From Lachnospiraceae bacterium (GTDB lineage Bacteria > Bacillota > Clostridia > Lachnospirales > Lachnospiraceae): a DNA stretch of 64,000 nt. A model generated the notes under the pieces. That model was not told where the DNA came from, searched no databases, and worked only from the letters and a program-made list of their open reading frames with translations. The translations under genes and the position numbers were made by a program. Location: positions 1-64,000 of the forward strand of contig JAIDPF010000067.1 in NCBI GenBank assembly GCA_029062895.1. The letters are read 5' to 3'. Every line of letters starts with the position of its first letter. Position 1 is the first letter of the stretch. Below are positions 1 through 9,637 of this stretch, one piece after another.

Positions 1-90
1 AATCATCGGATTTATAGTGACAAGATTCGTTTGACTGTGTTAGACTTGACTCAGATAGACCTTGCAACCGGAAAGGAACAGGCAGATCAT
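1..90 (+). pseudogene. Truncated fragment of Rpn-family (PD-(D/E)XK) nuclease/putative transposase
   Basis: Frame 1 reads NHRIYSDKIRLTVLDLTQIDLAT, nearly identical to NHRIYSDKFRLSVLDLTQIDLAT in the intact minus-strand gene at 50227..51117; similarity stops after about nt 70. Confidence 0.75.
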
Positions 91-151
91 TCCCACAAGT
101 CTCAAAATTATTTGACAAACCTTAGGTTTTGGTACAGCATGGAGTCCAAAA

Positions 152-1942
152 ATGAAGAAAAAAGAAAAAAACTCATCTCTATCAAATGTAATGTATATGC
201 TGAATATTTTGTGGCATGGCAGCCGCGGATATGTTCTCTATACATTCATTAAAGAATTTACAGAAAACGTATTCTGGACCATTTTTTCGGTTTACCTGAC
301 AGAGTGGATCTACATAGCAATTGAAAATGAAACACCGTTTGCGGCGCTGGCTTCCTTTGTGGGAGCCATGTGTATTGGGCATATCTGCATTCATATCATG
401 GCGGCGATTCACCAGTTATGTGAAAAACAGTTCCTGCCGAAAATGTATCAGAATTTTTACAAACGAGTGATCCGCAAATCCATTTCTATGGAATATACCC
501 GTTTTGAACAGCCTGATTTTTACGATAAGTATACCCGCGCACTTAACGAGTGTCAGTGGCGCGGAAGCACGATCCTTTATTACTCCGCATACCTTGTTGC
601 GCGCATTGCTTCTGTAATTGTGGCAACGATCATCGTTGCTGATGTTGACCCTGTGCTGTTGGTTTTTATTGTTCCAATGGTTGTAGTTTCACTGTATTTC
701 GGAAAGAAAGAGGGTGATATCTACTATGCTCTCGATTTTTCCAACACTCGTGACGGGCGGATTGGCAGCTACACAAAGCGTGTATTCTATGAAAAGAAAT
801 ATGCCGGTGAACTACGTCTTTTTGGTATAGGAAAACTGCTTTTGACCCTTCACAAAAAAGCACATGATGAAATGCAGGAAAGAAATCGTAAAATGCGCAG
901 AAAGCTTATGGTGATCGAACCTGCTAAATGGGTCCTTTACAATCTTCTATCCACGATTCTGCCTTATCTTTATATAACTTTTGTGTTGAACACAAATGAG
1001 ACGCAGACGGCCGCTTATGTAGCAATGATACCTGCGCTGAGTACGCTTTCGTGGTGCACCTCAGACGCTGTTGAGTTTATTGTTTCGCTTGCAAAGGAAA
1101 GCGCATTTGTTGTAAATCTCCGGGAGTTTCTTTCCTATGAGCCCAAAACCGACAGCGCCGAGCTGATCAAGGCTGAAAACCTTTCTGACATCAGGATCAA
1201 AAATATGGGATTCACCTATGAGGGAGCCGAAAAGCCCACCCTTCATGATGTCAATATCAATATCCGCAAGGGTGAAAAAATTGCGATTGTCGGTCATAAC
1301 GGCGCGGGAAAAACAACGCTCGTAAAACTGATCATGGGTCTGTATCAAGCTACCGAGGGTGAGATCTCCATAAGCGGAGTGAATATTAACAGCTATGAGC
1401 CGAAATCCCTTCACAGATGTTTCGGTACGGTATTTCAAGACCTGCAGGTTTTCGCGCTGCCCCTTTCTCATAACGTACTTATGAGAAAGCCCGTGAATGA
1501 AGAGGAAAGAAAGCTTGTTGAAGATGCTCTCCGTAAGGCGCAGTTTGGGGACAAGCTGGATACTCTTGAAAAAGGGATCGATACCATGGTCACAAAAGAG
1601 TTTGACGAAAACGGCATGGGTCTTTCCGGCGGTGAGGCACAGAAAATAGCCATTGCAAGGGTATTTGCAAGAAAGCCCGATATTGTCATTCTTGATGAGC
1701 CGTCCTCGGCGCTTGATCCGATTGCAGAATATAATATGTATAAAAATATGCTTGACGCCGCCGAGAATGAAACGGTGATCTTCATTAGTCACAGGCTTTC
1801 CGCAACACGGGATGCGGACAGGATATATATGTTTGAAAACGGTACTGTCATCGAACAGGGCAGCCATGCGGAGCTGATGTCCCTAAAGGGCAAATATGCC
1901 GAGATGTGGAAGTTGCAGGCGCAAAACTATTTAGCGCAGTAA
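152..1942 (+). CDS. ABC transporter ATP-binding/permease protein (exporter type)
   Basis: N-terminal TM region, Walker A GHNGAGKTT, signature LSGGEAQ, Walker B IVILDEP. Confidence 0.9.
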   Translation: MKKKEKNSSLSNVMYMLNILWHGSRGYVLYTFIKEFTENVFWTIFSVYLTEWIYIAIENETPFAALASFVGAMCIGHICIHIMAAIHQLCEKQFLPKMYQNFYKRVIRKSISMEYTRFEQPDFYDKYTRALNECQWRGSTILYYSAYLVARIASVIVATIIVADVDPVLLVFIVPMVVVSLYFGKKEGDIYYALDFSNTRDGRIGSYTKRVFYEKKYAGELRLFGIGKLLLTLHKKAHDEMQERNRKMRRKLMVIEPAKWVLYNLLSTILPYLYITFVLNTNETQTAAYVAMIPALSTLSWCTSDAVEFIVSLAKESAFVVNLREFLSYEPKTDSAELIKAENLSDIRIKNMGFTYEGAEKPTLHDVNINIRKGEKIAIVGHNGAGKTTLVKLIMGLYQATEGEISISGVNINSYEPKSLHRCFGTVFQDLQVFALPLSHNVLMRKPVNEEERKLVEDALRKAQFGDKLDTLEKGIDTMVTKEFDENGMGLSGGEAQKIAIARVFARKPDIVILDEPSSALDPIAEYNMYKNMLDAAENETVIFISHRLSATRDADRIYMFENGTVIEQGSHAELMSLKGKYAEMWKLQAQNYLAQ

Positions 1943-1970
1943 AACTGCTCTGACAGGGAGGATTAACGTC

Positions 1971-3797
1971 GTGAGTGAAAAAAAAGAAGAAAAAATCGGA
2001 ATAAAGCGGCTTATTTCCAATGTGTTTTACGTTATGAAATATGCGTTACGTCATGACAAACAAATGGCGTTATCATACATTTTAGGCCGGTGCATTTTCT
2101 TTGGTTTGGGCACCTTTGCGAATACGTTCCTTTTAAAGAAGATCATCGACATTTTTACAACTACCGCAGACATGGGGAGTGTGATCAAAGTCCTTGCCGC
2201 TATGTTTGCTTTGGAGATTGTACGTTTCGCGATTTTCAGATTTGGTGAGAATTTTTTCTGGACAAGAATGGTAGGATTTTCGGGAGTGATTCAGCGTGAG
2301 CTTATGACTAAAGCGCAGTTGATGGATCTGAAATACTATGACATACCAGAGTATTATGACGACTACATTATTGCCGCCTCCCAATCGGAGGAAATGGCTA
2401 AAAAGGCAGTCATGAGCGTTGCGAATATTGCTTCAAGCCTCATCGCCATGCTTGTTGCGGGAACGATGATCATTACCGTAAATCCCATTATCATGATCTT
2501 CCCGGTAATAGGCTTCATCATTAACATTGTCACGCGTTTCATTATTACGAAACTGGAATATCAATATAATGTTGAAAAGCAGCGTATCGGCAGAAAAGCG
2601 GACTACTCCAAGCGTGTATTCTATCAACCTGAATATGCCAAGGAGATCAAACTGACGGGTATTGAAGATGCGCTGATGGAGCAGTATGATGAGGCGATCG
2701 AAGAGGAGCGTAAAATGGCGCTAAAATACTCGCTGAAAATTCTTCCGCCTACGCTTATCAACTGGATCTGTACTTTTACGGTATGTCAGTTTTTCGGCGT
2801 TCCCGTGTATCTTGCGTATCTTGCGCTCGAAAAGAAATCGATTCGTCTCGGGGACGTTGCTTCCTTAAAAAATGCTACTAATAACATCAAAAACCATCTT
2901 GATGGATTGAATTATGCATTAGTGGATTTTCAGCAAGTAGGTCAGTACGCGGAAAAATTCCGCCGCTTTATGGAATATGAGGTGAACATCGAAGGCTGTG
3001 AAGGAACGGAACCCATTCCCGAAAACGATAGTACGCTTGAGCTGAAAAATGTCAGCTTTAAGTATAAGGACAGCGAAGAGTATGTTCTTAAAGACGTCAA
3101 CATGACAATACGAAAAGGAGAAAAACTTGCGCTTGTGGGTGAAAACGGCGCAGGGAAAACCACGCTTATCAAGCTTATTATGCGTTTATATGACATTACC
3201 GAAGGCAGCATCACCTTCGGGGGCGTAGATATAAGAAAGCTGAATATAAGAGCATACCGTGAAAAGATCGGTGTGGTATTTCAGGATTTCCAGATTTACG
3301 GTGCGACCCTTGCGGAGAACGTCAAAATGGATTTTGTAAACGAAGACGATGAAAGAGAAAAAATACTGACCGTGCTGGAAAGAGCCGATTTAGGAAATAA
3401 GCTGAAAACGCTTTCCGACAACATTAATACGGAGCTTACAAAAGAATTTTCCGACAATGGGACAATGCTTTCGGGCGGCGAATCCCAAAAGGTGGCAATC
3501 GCAAGAATGTTTATGCGTGATATGCCGATTGCAATTCTCGACGAACCTTCCTCCGCCCTTGATCCTATTGCCGAGTACCGTCTAAACAAAAGCATGCTTG
3601 AAAATGCAGAAAATCAAGCGGTTATTTTGATCTCGCACCGTCTTTCCACCACAAAAGACGCCGATAGGATCATCCTTCTTGAAAATGGCAGTATTGCTGA
3701 AAGCGGTACTCACTCGGAGCTTATTTCCAGCGACGGGTTATATGCTAAAATGTGGAACGTCCAGGCAGAGAAATACTGTGCGGAGATTTATGCGTGA
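1971..3797 (+). CDS. ABC transporter ATP-binding/permease protein (exporter type), likely partner of upstream gene
   Basis: Walker A GENGAGKTT, LSGGESQ, AILDEP; GTG start; 28 nt after the preceding ABC gene. Confidence 0.9.
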   Translation: MSEKKEEKIGIKRLISNVFYVMKYALRHDKQMALSYILGRCIFFGLGTFANTFLLKKIIDIFTTTADMGSVIKVLAAMFALEIVRFAIFRFGENFFWTRMVGFSGVIQRELMTKAQLMDLKYYDIPEYYDDYIIAASQSEEMAKKAVMSVANIASSLIAMLVAGTMIITVNPIIMIFPVIGFIINIVTRFIITKLEYQYNVEKQRIGRKADYSKRVFYQPEYAKEIKLTGIEDALMEQYDEAIEEERKMALKYSLKILPPTLINWICTFTVCQFFGVPVYLAYLALEKKSIRLGDVASLKNATNNIKNHLDGLNYALVDFQQVGQYAEKFRRFMEYEVNIEGCEGTEPIPENDSTLELKNVSFKYKDSEEYVLKDVNMTIRKGEKLALVGENGAGKTTLIKLIMRLYDITEGSITFGGVDIRKLNIRAYREKIGVVFQDFQIYGATLAENVKMDFVNEDDEREKILTVLERADLGNKLKTLSDNINTELTKEFSDNGTMLSGGESQKVAIARMFMRDMPIAILDEPSSALDPIAEYRLNKSMLENAENQAVILISHRLSTTKDADRIILLENGSIAESGTHSELISSDGLYAKMWNVQAEKYCAEIYA

Positions 3798-3804
3798 TGT
3801 AACG

Positions 3805-4038
3805 GTTCTTATATTAATAGATATTTGCGAAACTCTCAATAACATAAATCTTAATGTGCTGCATTGACAAATTCATAAGCAGGCGCTGGGGAGCCGTCGG
3901 TACTTAGATGCCGTATTTTGGCATCTTATGTACCGCTACGTGCGACGCGCAGCGCAAGCGTGCCTGTGATGAATTGTCAATGTTGCACATTAGAAAAAAA
4001 CATGTCAGAGTTTCGCAATTACCTGTTCTTATGTTAAT
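3805..4038. repeat. Degenerate long inverted repeat bounded by 14-bp near-identical direct repeats
   Basis: ttgcgaaactct (3825..3836) pairs with agagtttcgcaa (4007..4018); cattgacaa-ttcat..caggc pairs with gcctg..atgaattgtcaatg; central agatgcc/ggcatct; flanked by gttcttatattaat (3805) and gttcttatgttaat (4025). Confidence 0.65.
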
Positions 4039-4053
4039 TTTTGGAGGTGGAAA

Positions 4054-4752
4054 ATGGATAATATCAAAAAGATTTCAGATCATTTCTGGATTTTTCAGGA
4101 AGATGGCGTCCGCTCTTTCTTATTTGAAGGGAAGGAAAGAGCAATGCTGATCGATACGGGATTTGGCACACTGCAGATTCGCGAAATGGCAGCAGGACTG
4201 ACGGACTTACCGGTATTTTTAGTGAACACCCACACAGATAAAGATCATACGGGATGCAATAGAGATTTTAAGCATGTATATATGCATCCGGCAGAAATGG
4301 ATCATTATCAAAATTCACTGCCGGAAGGATGCAGCATGGAATATGTGCTTCCGCTGTGGGAAGGGGATGTTATTGATTTAGGATATTGGAAGTTTGAAGT
4401 GATTTTAACATCTGGCCATACTCCGGGGAGCATAATGCTGTTGGAGCGTGAAAAACGTATGCTCATTTCGGGTGATACGATTCAGGATGGGGATATTTTT
4501 ATGTTTGGAGCGGGACGGAATATGCAGGCATTTCAACACAGTCTTAAAAAAATGATAGCAATGGAAGATGCATTTGATTCCATCTGGCCGTCTCATGGAA
4601 ATTATCCGCTGACAGCAGATATCATTCCGGGAATTTTAAAGGGAGCGCAGGATATGGTTGCAGGGAAATTGCAGGGGCAGGAACCGCCATGGCCTATGCC
4701 ATGTAAGAGATATGTCTGTGATATGGCAGCTTTTTTGTATCAGTTTGATTAA
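4054..4752 (+). CDS. MBL-fold metallo-hydrolase
   Basis: VNTHTDKDHTG (HxHxDH-like), SGHTPGSIML, SGDTIQDGD motifs. Confidence 0.85.
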   Translation: MDNIKKISDHFWIFQEDGVRSFLFEGKERAMLIDTGFGTLQIREMAAGLTDLPVFLVNTHTDKDHTGCNRDFKHVYMHPAEMDHYQNSLPEGCSMEYVLPLWEGDVIDLGYWKFEVILTSGHTPGSIMLLEREKRMLISGDTIQDGDIFMFGAGRNMQAFQHSLKKMIAMEDAFDSIWPSHGNYPLTADIIPGILKGAQDMVAGKLQGQEPPWPMPCKRYVCDMAAFLYQFD

Positions 4753-4806
4753 TGGGTGTAAATTGGCAGCTTGAAATATTAAATTAGATTTTGGAGAGGT
4801 GTGACT

Positions 4807-5370
4807 ATGATTTTACAAAATGAAATATGTCACATTGTAATTAATATTGATGAAACATATACTGTTGACTCGGTAGATAATCGCCACTACGATGTAACAT
4901 TGAATCCAGGACATTATCGGCACAACGATTTGTCAAAAACACTGTCAATTCATATTGGTTTATATGCAAGGGAATTTCAAGTAGCGCTGATTGGACCGTA
5001 TCATTCATATGATTTGGATTGTGCCGTTTTGCAAGATGACATTCTTACAGTTCTACAAGACAACATGATAACGCAGATAAGGATTACCGACGCCCATATA
5101 ATTCGCCATGTTGTGCTGGACTGTTTGAGTTGTAACTTTGCAATTTATAAAGTTGAAAAGGGATATATTATCTATGGAGAAATAGAAATAACGATGTTGG
5201 ACTTGGATTTTAAGAAACAATGGTCATTTTCTGGAAGAGATATATTTGTTTCTATTTCAAACAAAGAACCATTTACAATACGTGAAAACTTGATTTGCCT
5301 GTACGACTTTGAGAATAACTACTATGAAATAGATTTTAATGGAAAGCGGAGGAAGGTATTTTCCTCGTGA
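4807..5370 (+). CDS. Hypothetical protein
   Basis: ORF with upstream GGAGAGG RBS; no recognised family. Confidence 0.55.
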   Translation: MILQNEICHIVINIDETYTVDSVDNRHYDVTLNPGHYRHNDLSKTLSIHIGLYAREFQVALIGPYHSYDLDCAVLQDDILTVLQDNMITQIRITDAHIIRHVVLDCLSCNFAIYKVEKGYIIYGEIEITMLDLDFKKQWSFSGRDIFVSISNKEPFTIRENLICLYDFENNYYEIDFNGKRRKVFSS

Positions 5371-5599
5371 AAAATGGTTCAACAGGGATAATGAAAACCT
5401 TACCGCGGTAAGTTATGAATATATTGATGATAAGATTTCTTTCACAACGGTTGACCAGAATGGGACGGTAGATCATTGTGGGACAGTACAGCAAGATCAA
5501 CTGATATTAGATATACATTCTAATATAAACGGTTATGAAGAATCCAACAGAGAGTATGTGTTTTATCCATTTGAAGATATTCCGGGTTGGTATAATTAG
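5339..5599 (+). CDS. Hypothetical short ORF, possibly a fragment
   Basis: Overlaps end of previous ORF in another frame; may be a gene tail lacking its N-terminus. Confidence 0.3.
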   Translation: MESGGRYFPREKWFNRDNENLTAVSYEYIDDKISFTTVDQNGTVDHCGTVQQDQLILDIHSNINGYEESNREYVFYPFEDIPGWYN

Positions 5600-5640
5600 A
5601 TGTATATTTTTGATAGTTATTGCACCCCTATCCAGCGATT

Positions 5641-5670
5641 AACTGGCTATGCTCCAGGGCATAGCCAGTT
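5641..5670. terminator. Intergenic hairpin between convergent genes, likely terminator
   Basis: aactggctatg-ctccaggg-catagccagtt, perfect 11-bp stem. Confidence 0.6.
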
Positions 5671-5686
5671 ATATTCAGTCATGTTC

Positions 5687-6253
5687 TCAATCAACTCTGC
5701 CAAAGAGATCTAAGTCGGCTTTCTTTTTATCCACCATGATTTTTTTTAGGTCTCTACAATTCAAATTTACCAGTCCGTCGTAACCGCCGCGGCGCACCCA
5801 TCTTTGAACCCCCTCTTCACGAACAAAGGCTATTTCCATCACCCAGGCTTTATCTTTGTCATCATAATATCCCTTCCACTCCGAAAGCGTCCCCATAGGA
5901 GGCACGATCTTTAGATTCCACGCCTCTTTGCCCGAGTCAAACGCTGTCAGCACTTCCTCTATTTTAGAAAAGTCCTTGACCTCTTGTTCCATCCCCCTGA
6001 AGGTCAGAAAAAAATGATAGTCAAGATTGGGATCGATCCGCGACATTTTAGCGTCATAGCTTTTGTCCCAGCTGATGATCCTGATTCCCAGAAATGCAAT
6101 AAGAAGTCCCACTATTCCCACAATTATCCCAATCATTGACACATGGTTATCCTCAACACCAAGAAAAACCACCATGAAAATTGCGAAAATGCCTAATGTC
6201 ACTAATATTGAGCCAAATGTAGTCCAGCTTCTGCGTTTAGAAATAATATACAT
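5687..6253 (-). CDS. Hypothetical membrane protein
   Basis: Two N-terminal hydrophobic segments. Confidence 0.6.
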   Translation of the reverse strand: MYIISKRRSWTTFGSILVTLGIFAIFMVVFLGVEDNHVSMIGIIVGIVGLLIAFLGIRIISWDKSYDAKMSRIDPNLDYHFFLTFRGMEQEVKDFSKIEEVLTAFDSGKEAWNLKIVPPMGTLSEWKGYYDDKDKAWVMEIAFVREEGVQRWVRRGGYDGLVNLNCRDLKKIMVDKKKADLDLFGRVD

Positions 6254-6295
6254 CGTCGTCCTCCTTCATCATTGCTTGTGTTTTGCTTTCCCATA

Positions 6296-6862
6296 TCACA
6301 GTTTTCTTAATGTTTCATACAATGATATCATATCGGAAGCGGTATCTCCCTGCAATCTCCGACCGATGCGGTTATATACAAACGCGTTCGTTCCCTTGAT
6401 ATTCACTCCATATCCAAGATTGGAGCTGATGAATCCTCCTCCGATATTTTTCCAGACTACAACACTAAAGAATCCGGTTGCCTTTTTCAAAACATCATTG
6501 AACATTTCTTCACTGAGTTTCTTTTGCTGAAACGCCTGACTTAGCGCGTCCAAAATGCTTTCAAATGCCGGAACTACTCCCTCCTCAAAATCCAGTGTCA
6601 CATGAAAAACATGTTGCACAAAGTCGATAAAATCAAGCGCAAAGCCAAGCTGCATAAATTCTCCATTTAAATACTCTTTATCGCCCTGTGCAATCTTTAT
6701 TTTCTGCTCATCATAAAAAGCAATCAGTTCCTCAACTGACTTTGCATAATCGATCTTACAGGCCTCCACATCATTGATTTTCAGATCCAACTTCGTCGAA
6801 TCCGCCGGAGGAACATTATCCTTTTGTTCTTCCTTTTTCTGAAATTTATCAAACAATCCCAT
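6296..6862 (-). CDS. Hypothetical protein
   Basis: Start trimmed to MGLFDKF, preceded by AGAAGGAG RBS. Confidence 0.6.
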   Translation of the reverse strand: MGLFDKFQKKEEQKDNVPPADSTKLDLKINDVEACKIDYAKSVEELIAFYDEQKIKIAQGDKEYLNGEFMQLGFALDFIDFVQHVFHVTLDFEEGVVPAFESILDALSQAFQQKKLSEEMFNDVLKKATGFFSVVVWKNIGGGFISSNLGYGVNIKGTNAFVYNRIGRRLQGDTASDMISLYETLRKL

Positions 6863-6908
6863 CTTTTGTCTCCTTCTGTCAAAATAAACGGTTTCCAATT
6901 GGTTCAAA

Positions 6909-7436
6909 TTAATCCTCAACAACTTTTCCACCAACAGTGTGTTGGATATGCGGTCCATGTTTCTTTACAAATGCCACAAAACCATCGATCTTGCCTATGC
7001 CGATATAAAAATTAACAACAGCAGCGCTTGCTAAAAACTTCTTTTTGCTGGGGGTCAGATACTCACCGCGCATGACTTTATCATCCTTGCCGTAAACAGA
7101 AAATTCTCCCTTAAAGGTGGCAATATATGCAATATCACTTAAATTCCATTTTTTGTATCCCGGCAGCGTTCCGGAGCCAAAACGAAGCAATAATTCTCCT
7201 TTTTCCGTGACATAGAAATCACCAAATGCCTCCTTGACAGGATATTGTTCCGCTATTTCCTTAAGAAATTTTTTGCCGTTTTTCTTATCATATAGTATAG
7301 CAACGGTCAAAATAATAATAAATCCTGCAATAATAGCAATTCCTTGTGGTGTTATCTTTTCTTCTGAACTAAGTAAAATCATGTAGTTTTGTAACTGAAT
7401 GGCAATTCCTTGTGGTGTCATATTTTGTTCCTCCAT
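6909..7436 (-). CDS. Hypothetical membrane-anchored protein, paralog of 7497..7997
   Basis: Shares IGxIDGFVAFVKKHGPHI(Q/K)HTVGGKVV(E/D)D and YVTEKGELL with neighbour. Confidence 0.7.
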   Translation of the reverse strand: MEEQNMTPQGIAIQLQNYMILLSSEEKITPQGIAIIAGFIIILTVAILYDKKNGKKFLKEIAEQYPVKEAFGDFYVTEKGELLLRFGSGTLPGYKKWNLSDIAYIATFKGEFSVYGKDDKVMRGEYLTPSKKKFLASAAVVNFYIGIGKIDGFVAFVKKHGPHIQHTVGGKVVED

Positions 7437-7496
7437 CTAAGTAATTTTATTAAAAATGTCCCAATTCCCTTTTGTATTCCCGTCATTATATAGAAG

Positions 7497-7997
7497 TTAA
7501 TCATCAACCACTTTGCCACCGACAGTGTGTTTGATATGGGGTCCATGTTTCTTTACAAATGCCACAAAACCATCGATTTGGCCTATGCCGATATTAAAAT
7601 TAACATCCGCCTTTCCTTGCAGCATGGGCTTATCATACTTAGGGGCTACTAAATATTCTCCACGCATAATTTTTTCATCCTTGTCACAAATACCAAATTC
7701 TCCTTTAAAGGTAGCAATATACCCAATTTCTTTTAAGTTCCATTTTTTATATGCCGGCATCCATCCGGAGGGCCAAAGAAACAATAATTCCCCTTTTTCC
7801 GTGACATAAGCAGACCCATAAGCAGAATTAGCAGACTCAAATTTATCCTTGGGGGGATATTTTTCCTCTACTTCCTTAAGAAATTCATCAATGATTTTTT
7901 TACCAGCCGTCTTTGAATATATTACGGCGACGATGATAAAAATAAATAATCCTGCAACGATAGCAATTCCTTGTGGTGTCATATTTTTTTCCTCCAT
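7497..7997 (-). CDS. Hypothetical membrane-anchored protein, paralog of 6909..7436
   Basis: Tandem paralog; single N-terminal TM. Confidence 0.7.
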   Translation of the reverse strand: MEEKNMTPQGIAIVAGLFIFIIVAVIYSKTAGKKIIDEFLKEVEEKYPPKDKFESANSAYGSAYVTEKGELLFLWPSGWMPAYKKWNLKEIGYIATFKGEFGICDKDEKIMRGEYLVAPKYDKPMLQGKADVNFNIGIGQIDGFVAFVKKHGPHIKHTVGGKVVDD

Positions 7998-8036
7998 ATT
8001 AAATAATTTGATTTTTCTTAACCGATAACATATCTT

Positions 8037-8390
8037 TTAATCAAGCCAACAACATGATTGTTTTAAATTGGACAGTTTCTTGTATGAAATAGGCGATGTA
8101 GATAATACATATCCATAGGGATCACGGATTTTACTATATTCATTCTCAATCATACTATCTACATACTCTTTGATTTGGCTGCCATTAAGTACGCAATACT
8201 CCCATTCGTCTCCACCTCAGGGAGTTGAAAACGGAACAGGGGGTTCTTCCAGAGATATTTCAATGATTAAGTCGCCATCTTCTCTCATACTAAAATACTT
8301 GATCTGTTCCAAATCATCGGAAGTGATTTGCTCTTTTTTAAAATTTTTTTTCAATTCATCTTCCAGCCACTGCAATGAAAGTTTTTGCAT
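8037..8390 (-). pseudogene. Hypothetical gene interrupted by an in-frame TGA
   Basis: RBS GAAGGAGGG then MQKLSLQWLEDEL...FSTP-TGA-GGDEWEYCVLNGSQIKEYVDSMIENEYSKIRDPYG...WLD-TAA, same frame throughout. Confidence 0.55.
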
Positions 8391-8431
8391 TGTTTCTAAT
8401 AACCCTCCTTCACTTATTTTGAAATATATTT

Positions 8432-9595
8432 TTAATTCTTTTTCTCCGGCGTTATATCTATGATTGGAACTCTGCAATCTTCCAAGGCTTTCAGCGTCAG
8501 TCCTATATTATACCGGTCATTTACAGGCAGCATGATTTCTTTCCCGTTTTTCAGACGGAAATAAACTTTCTGCACGATAAACCGATACCTAAGAGTTGCC
8601 CAGGTATAGTACACGTAAGCGATTTCTCTGATTTGTTCTTTTGGAATAGCAATCGGATCTAATGCCATCGGATTAAGCGTCACACCTGTTAATGAACCAA
8701 TAATGTAACGATCTGAAATGATCAGGTTATGTTTTTTCATAAACGGCAAACCCTTATTTAAGTCTGCCTGTAGCTGTTCTAAAAAATCCTCCCCGACATT
8801 TGACAGATATGTATTTGCGTTCTTGATTATTTTATTCTTTTCATCCTTCTTTTTAGCCTTCTTTCGAACCAAAACAATGATGCCCAAAGGAATCATCACA
8901 AATATAATACAGATAATGACAATCCCTATACCCAAACCTAATCCTGTTATGCCCCCTGTCGAATAAATAGCAACAAGAGCAAATGAATAAATAATACCCA
9001 TCATTGTACAAATTAGGATAATAAGAAAATTCAATCCCCTAAATTCCCTCAACTGAAAGATGATTTCATTCAGTTCCAGCGCTCCCTTATCCTCCGGAGC
9101 ATACCGATACTGGCTCATATCAATCATCTTCTTACCTTTTTTAGTTTGAATAGATTTCATCATAACGATAAAAATATCGCCTATGAGCAATATCAATAAT
9201 CCATATCGAAACATTTTACTGTTATTGTAATACAGGGATAATATCGATTTACTGCTCTTCGTTACCCCTATGACCTTATGGGATCTTGTATTGATAAATA
9301 CATTTCTTGTAATAGAATCGCCATCGTATATGATATCTTTGATCTCATGTTCACTGTTTCTTCCAAACACAACAGAAACCGGCATCCAAAATGACTTTTG
9401 TTCATTATCTTCATACTCCAGCTTAATATACCTTGTTGCACCTCTGTATTCCAATTTAACAGGAACCAGATCCACACTCTTATCAACCCTGATATGTACT
9501 CCGAATTGTGCCAGCAATGTAATCACTATAAATCCAAGAAAAATAAAATTCACAATAAAAATTTCATAATTCTTTTTTATAAAATTCATTTCCAA
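8432..9595 (-). CDS. Hypothetical multi-pass membrane protein
   Basis: 387-aa ORF with several hydrophobic segments. Confidence 0.65.
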   Translation of the reverse strand: MEMNFIKKNYEIFIVNFIFLGFIVITLLAQFGVHIRVDKSVDLVPVKLEYRGATRYIKLEYEDNEQKSFWMPVSVVFGRNSEHEIKDIIYDGDSITRNVFINTRSHKVIGVTKSSKSILSLYYNNSKMFRYGLLILLIGDIFIVMMKSIQTKKGKKMIDMSQYRYAPEDKGALELNEIIFQLREFRGLNFLIILICTMMGIIYSFALVAIYSTGGITGLGLGIGIVIICIIFVMIPLGIIVLVRKKAKKKDEKNKIIKNANTYLSNVGEDFLEQLQADLNKGLPFMKKHNLIISDRYIIGSLTGVTLNPMALDPIAIPKEQIREIAYVYYTWATLRYRFIVQKVYFRLKNGKEIMLPVNDRYNIGLTLKALEDCRVPIIDITPEKKN

Positions 9596-9637
9596 ACAGA
9601 CTCCCTTGTAATTTTTTTGCTAACTTTGACCTGCATA

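Noticed and set aside
1061-1867. Long minus-strand ORF inside the first ABC transporter gene
   Set aside because: Antisense shadow of a clearly coding gene; no RBS or recognisable product. The same applies to other antisense ORFs in the track.
3908-4150. ORF of 80 aa across the palindromic region
   Set aside because: Overlaps the inverted repeat and the RBS/start of the MBL-fold gene; no coding support.
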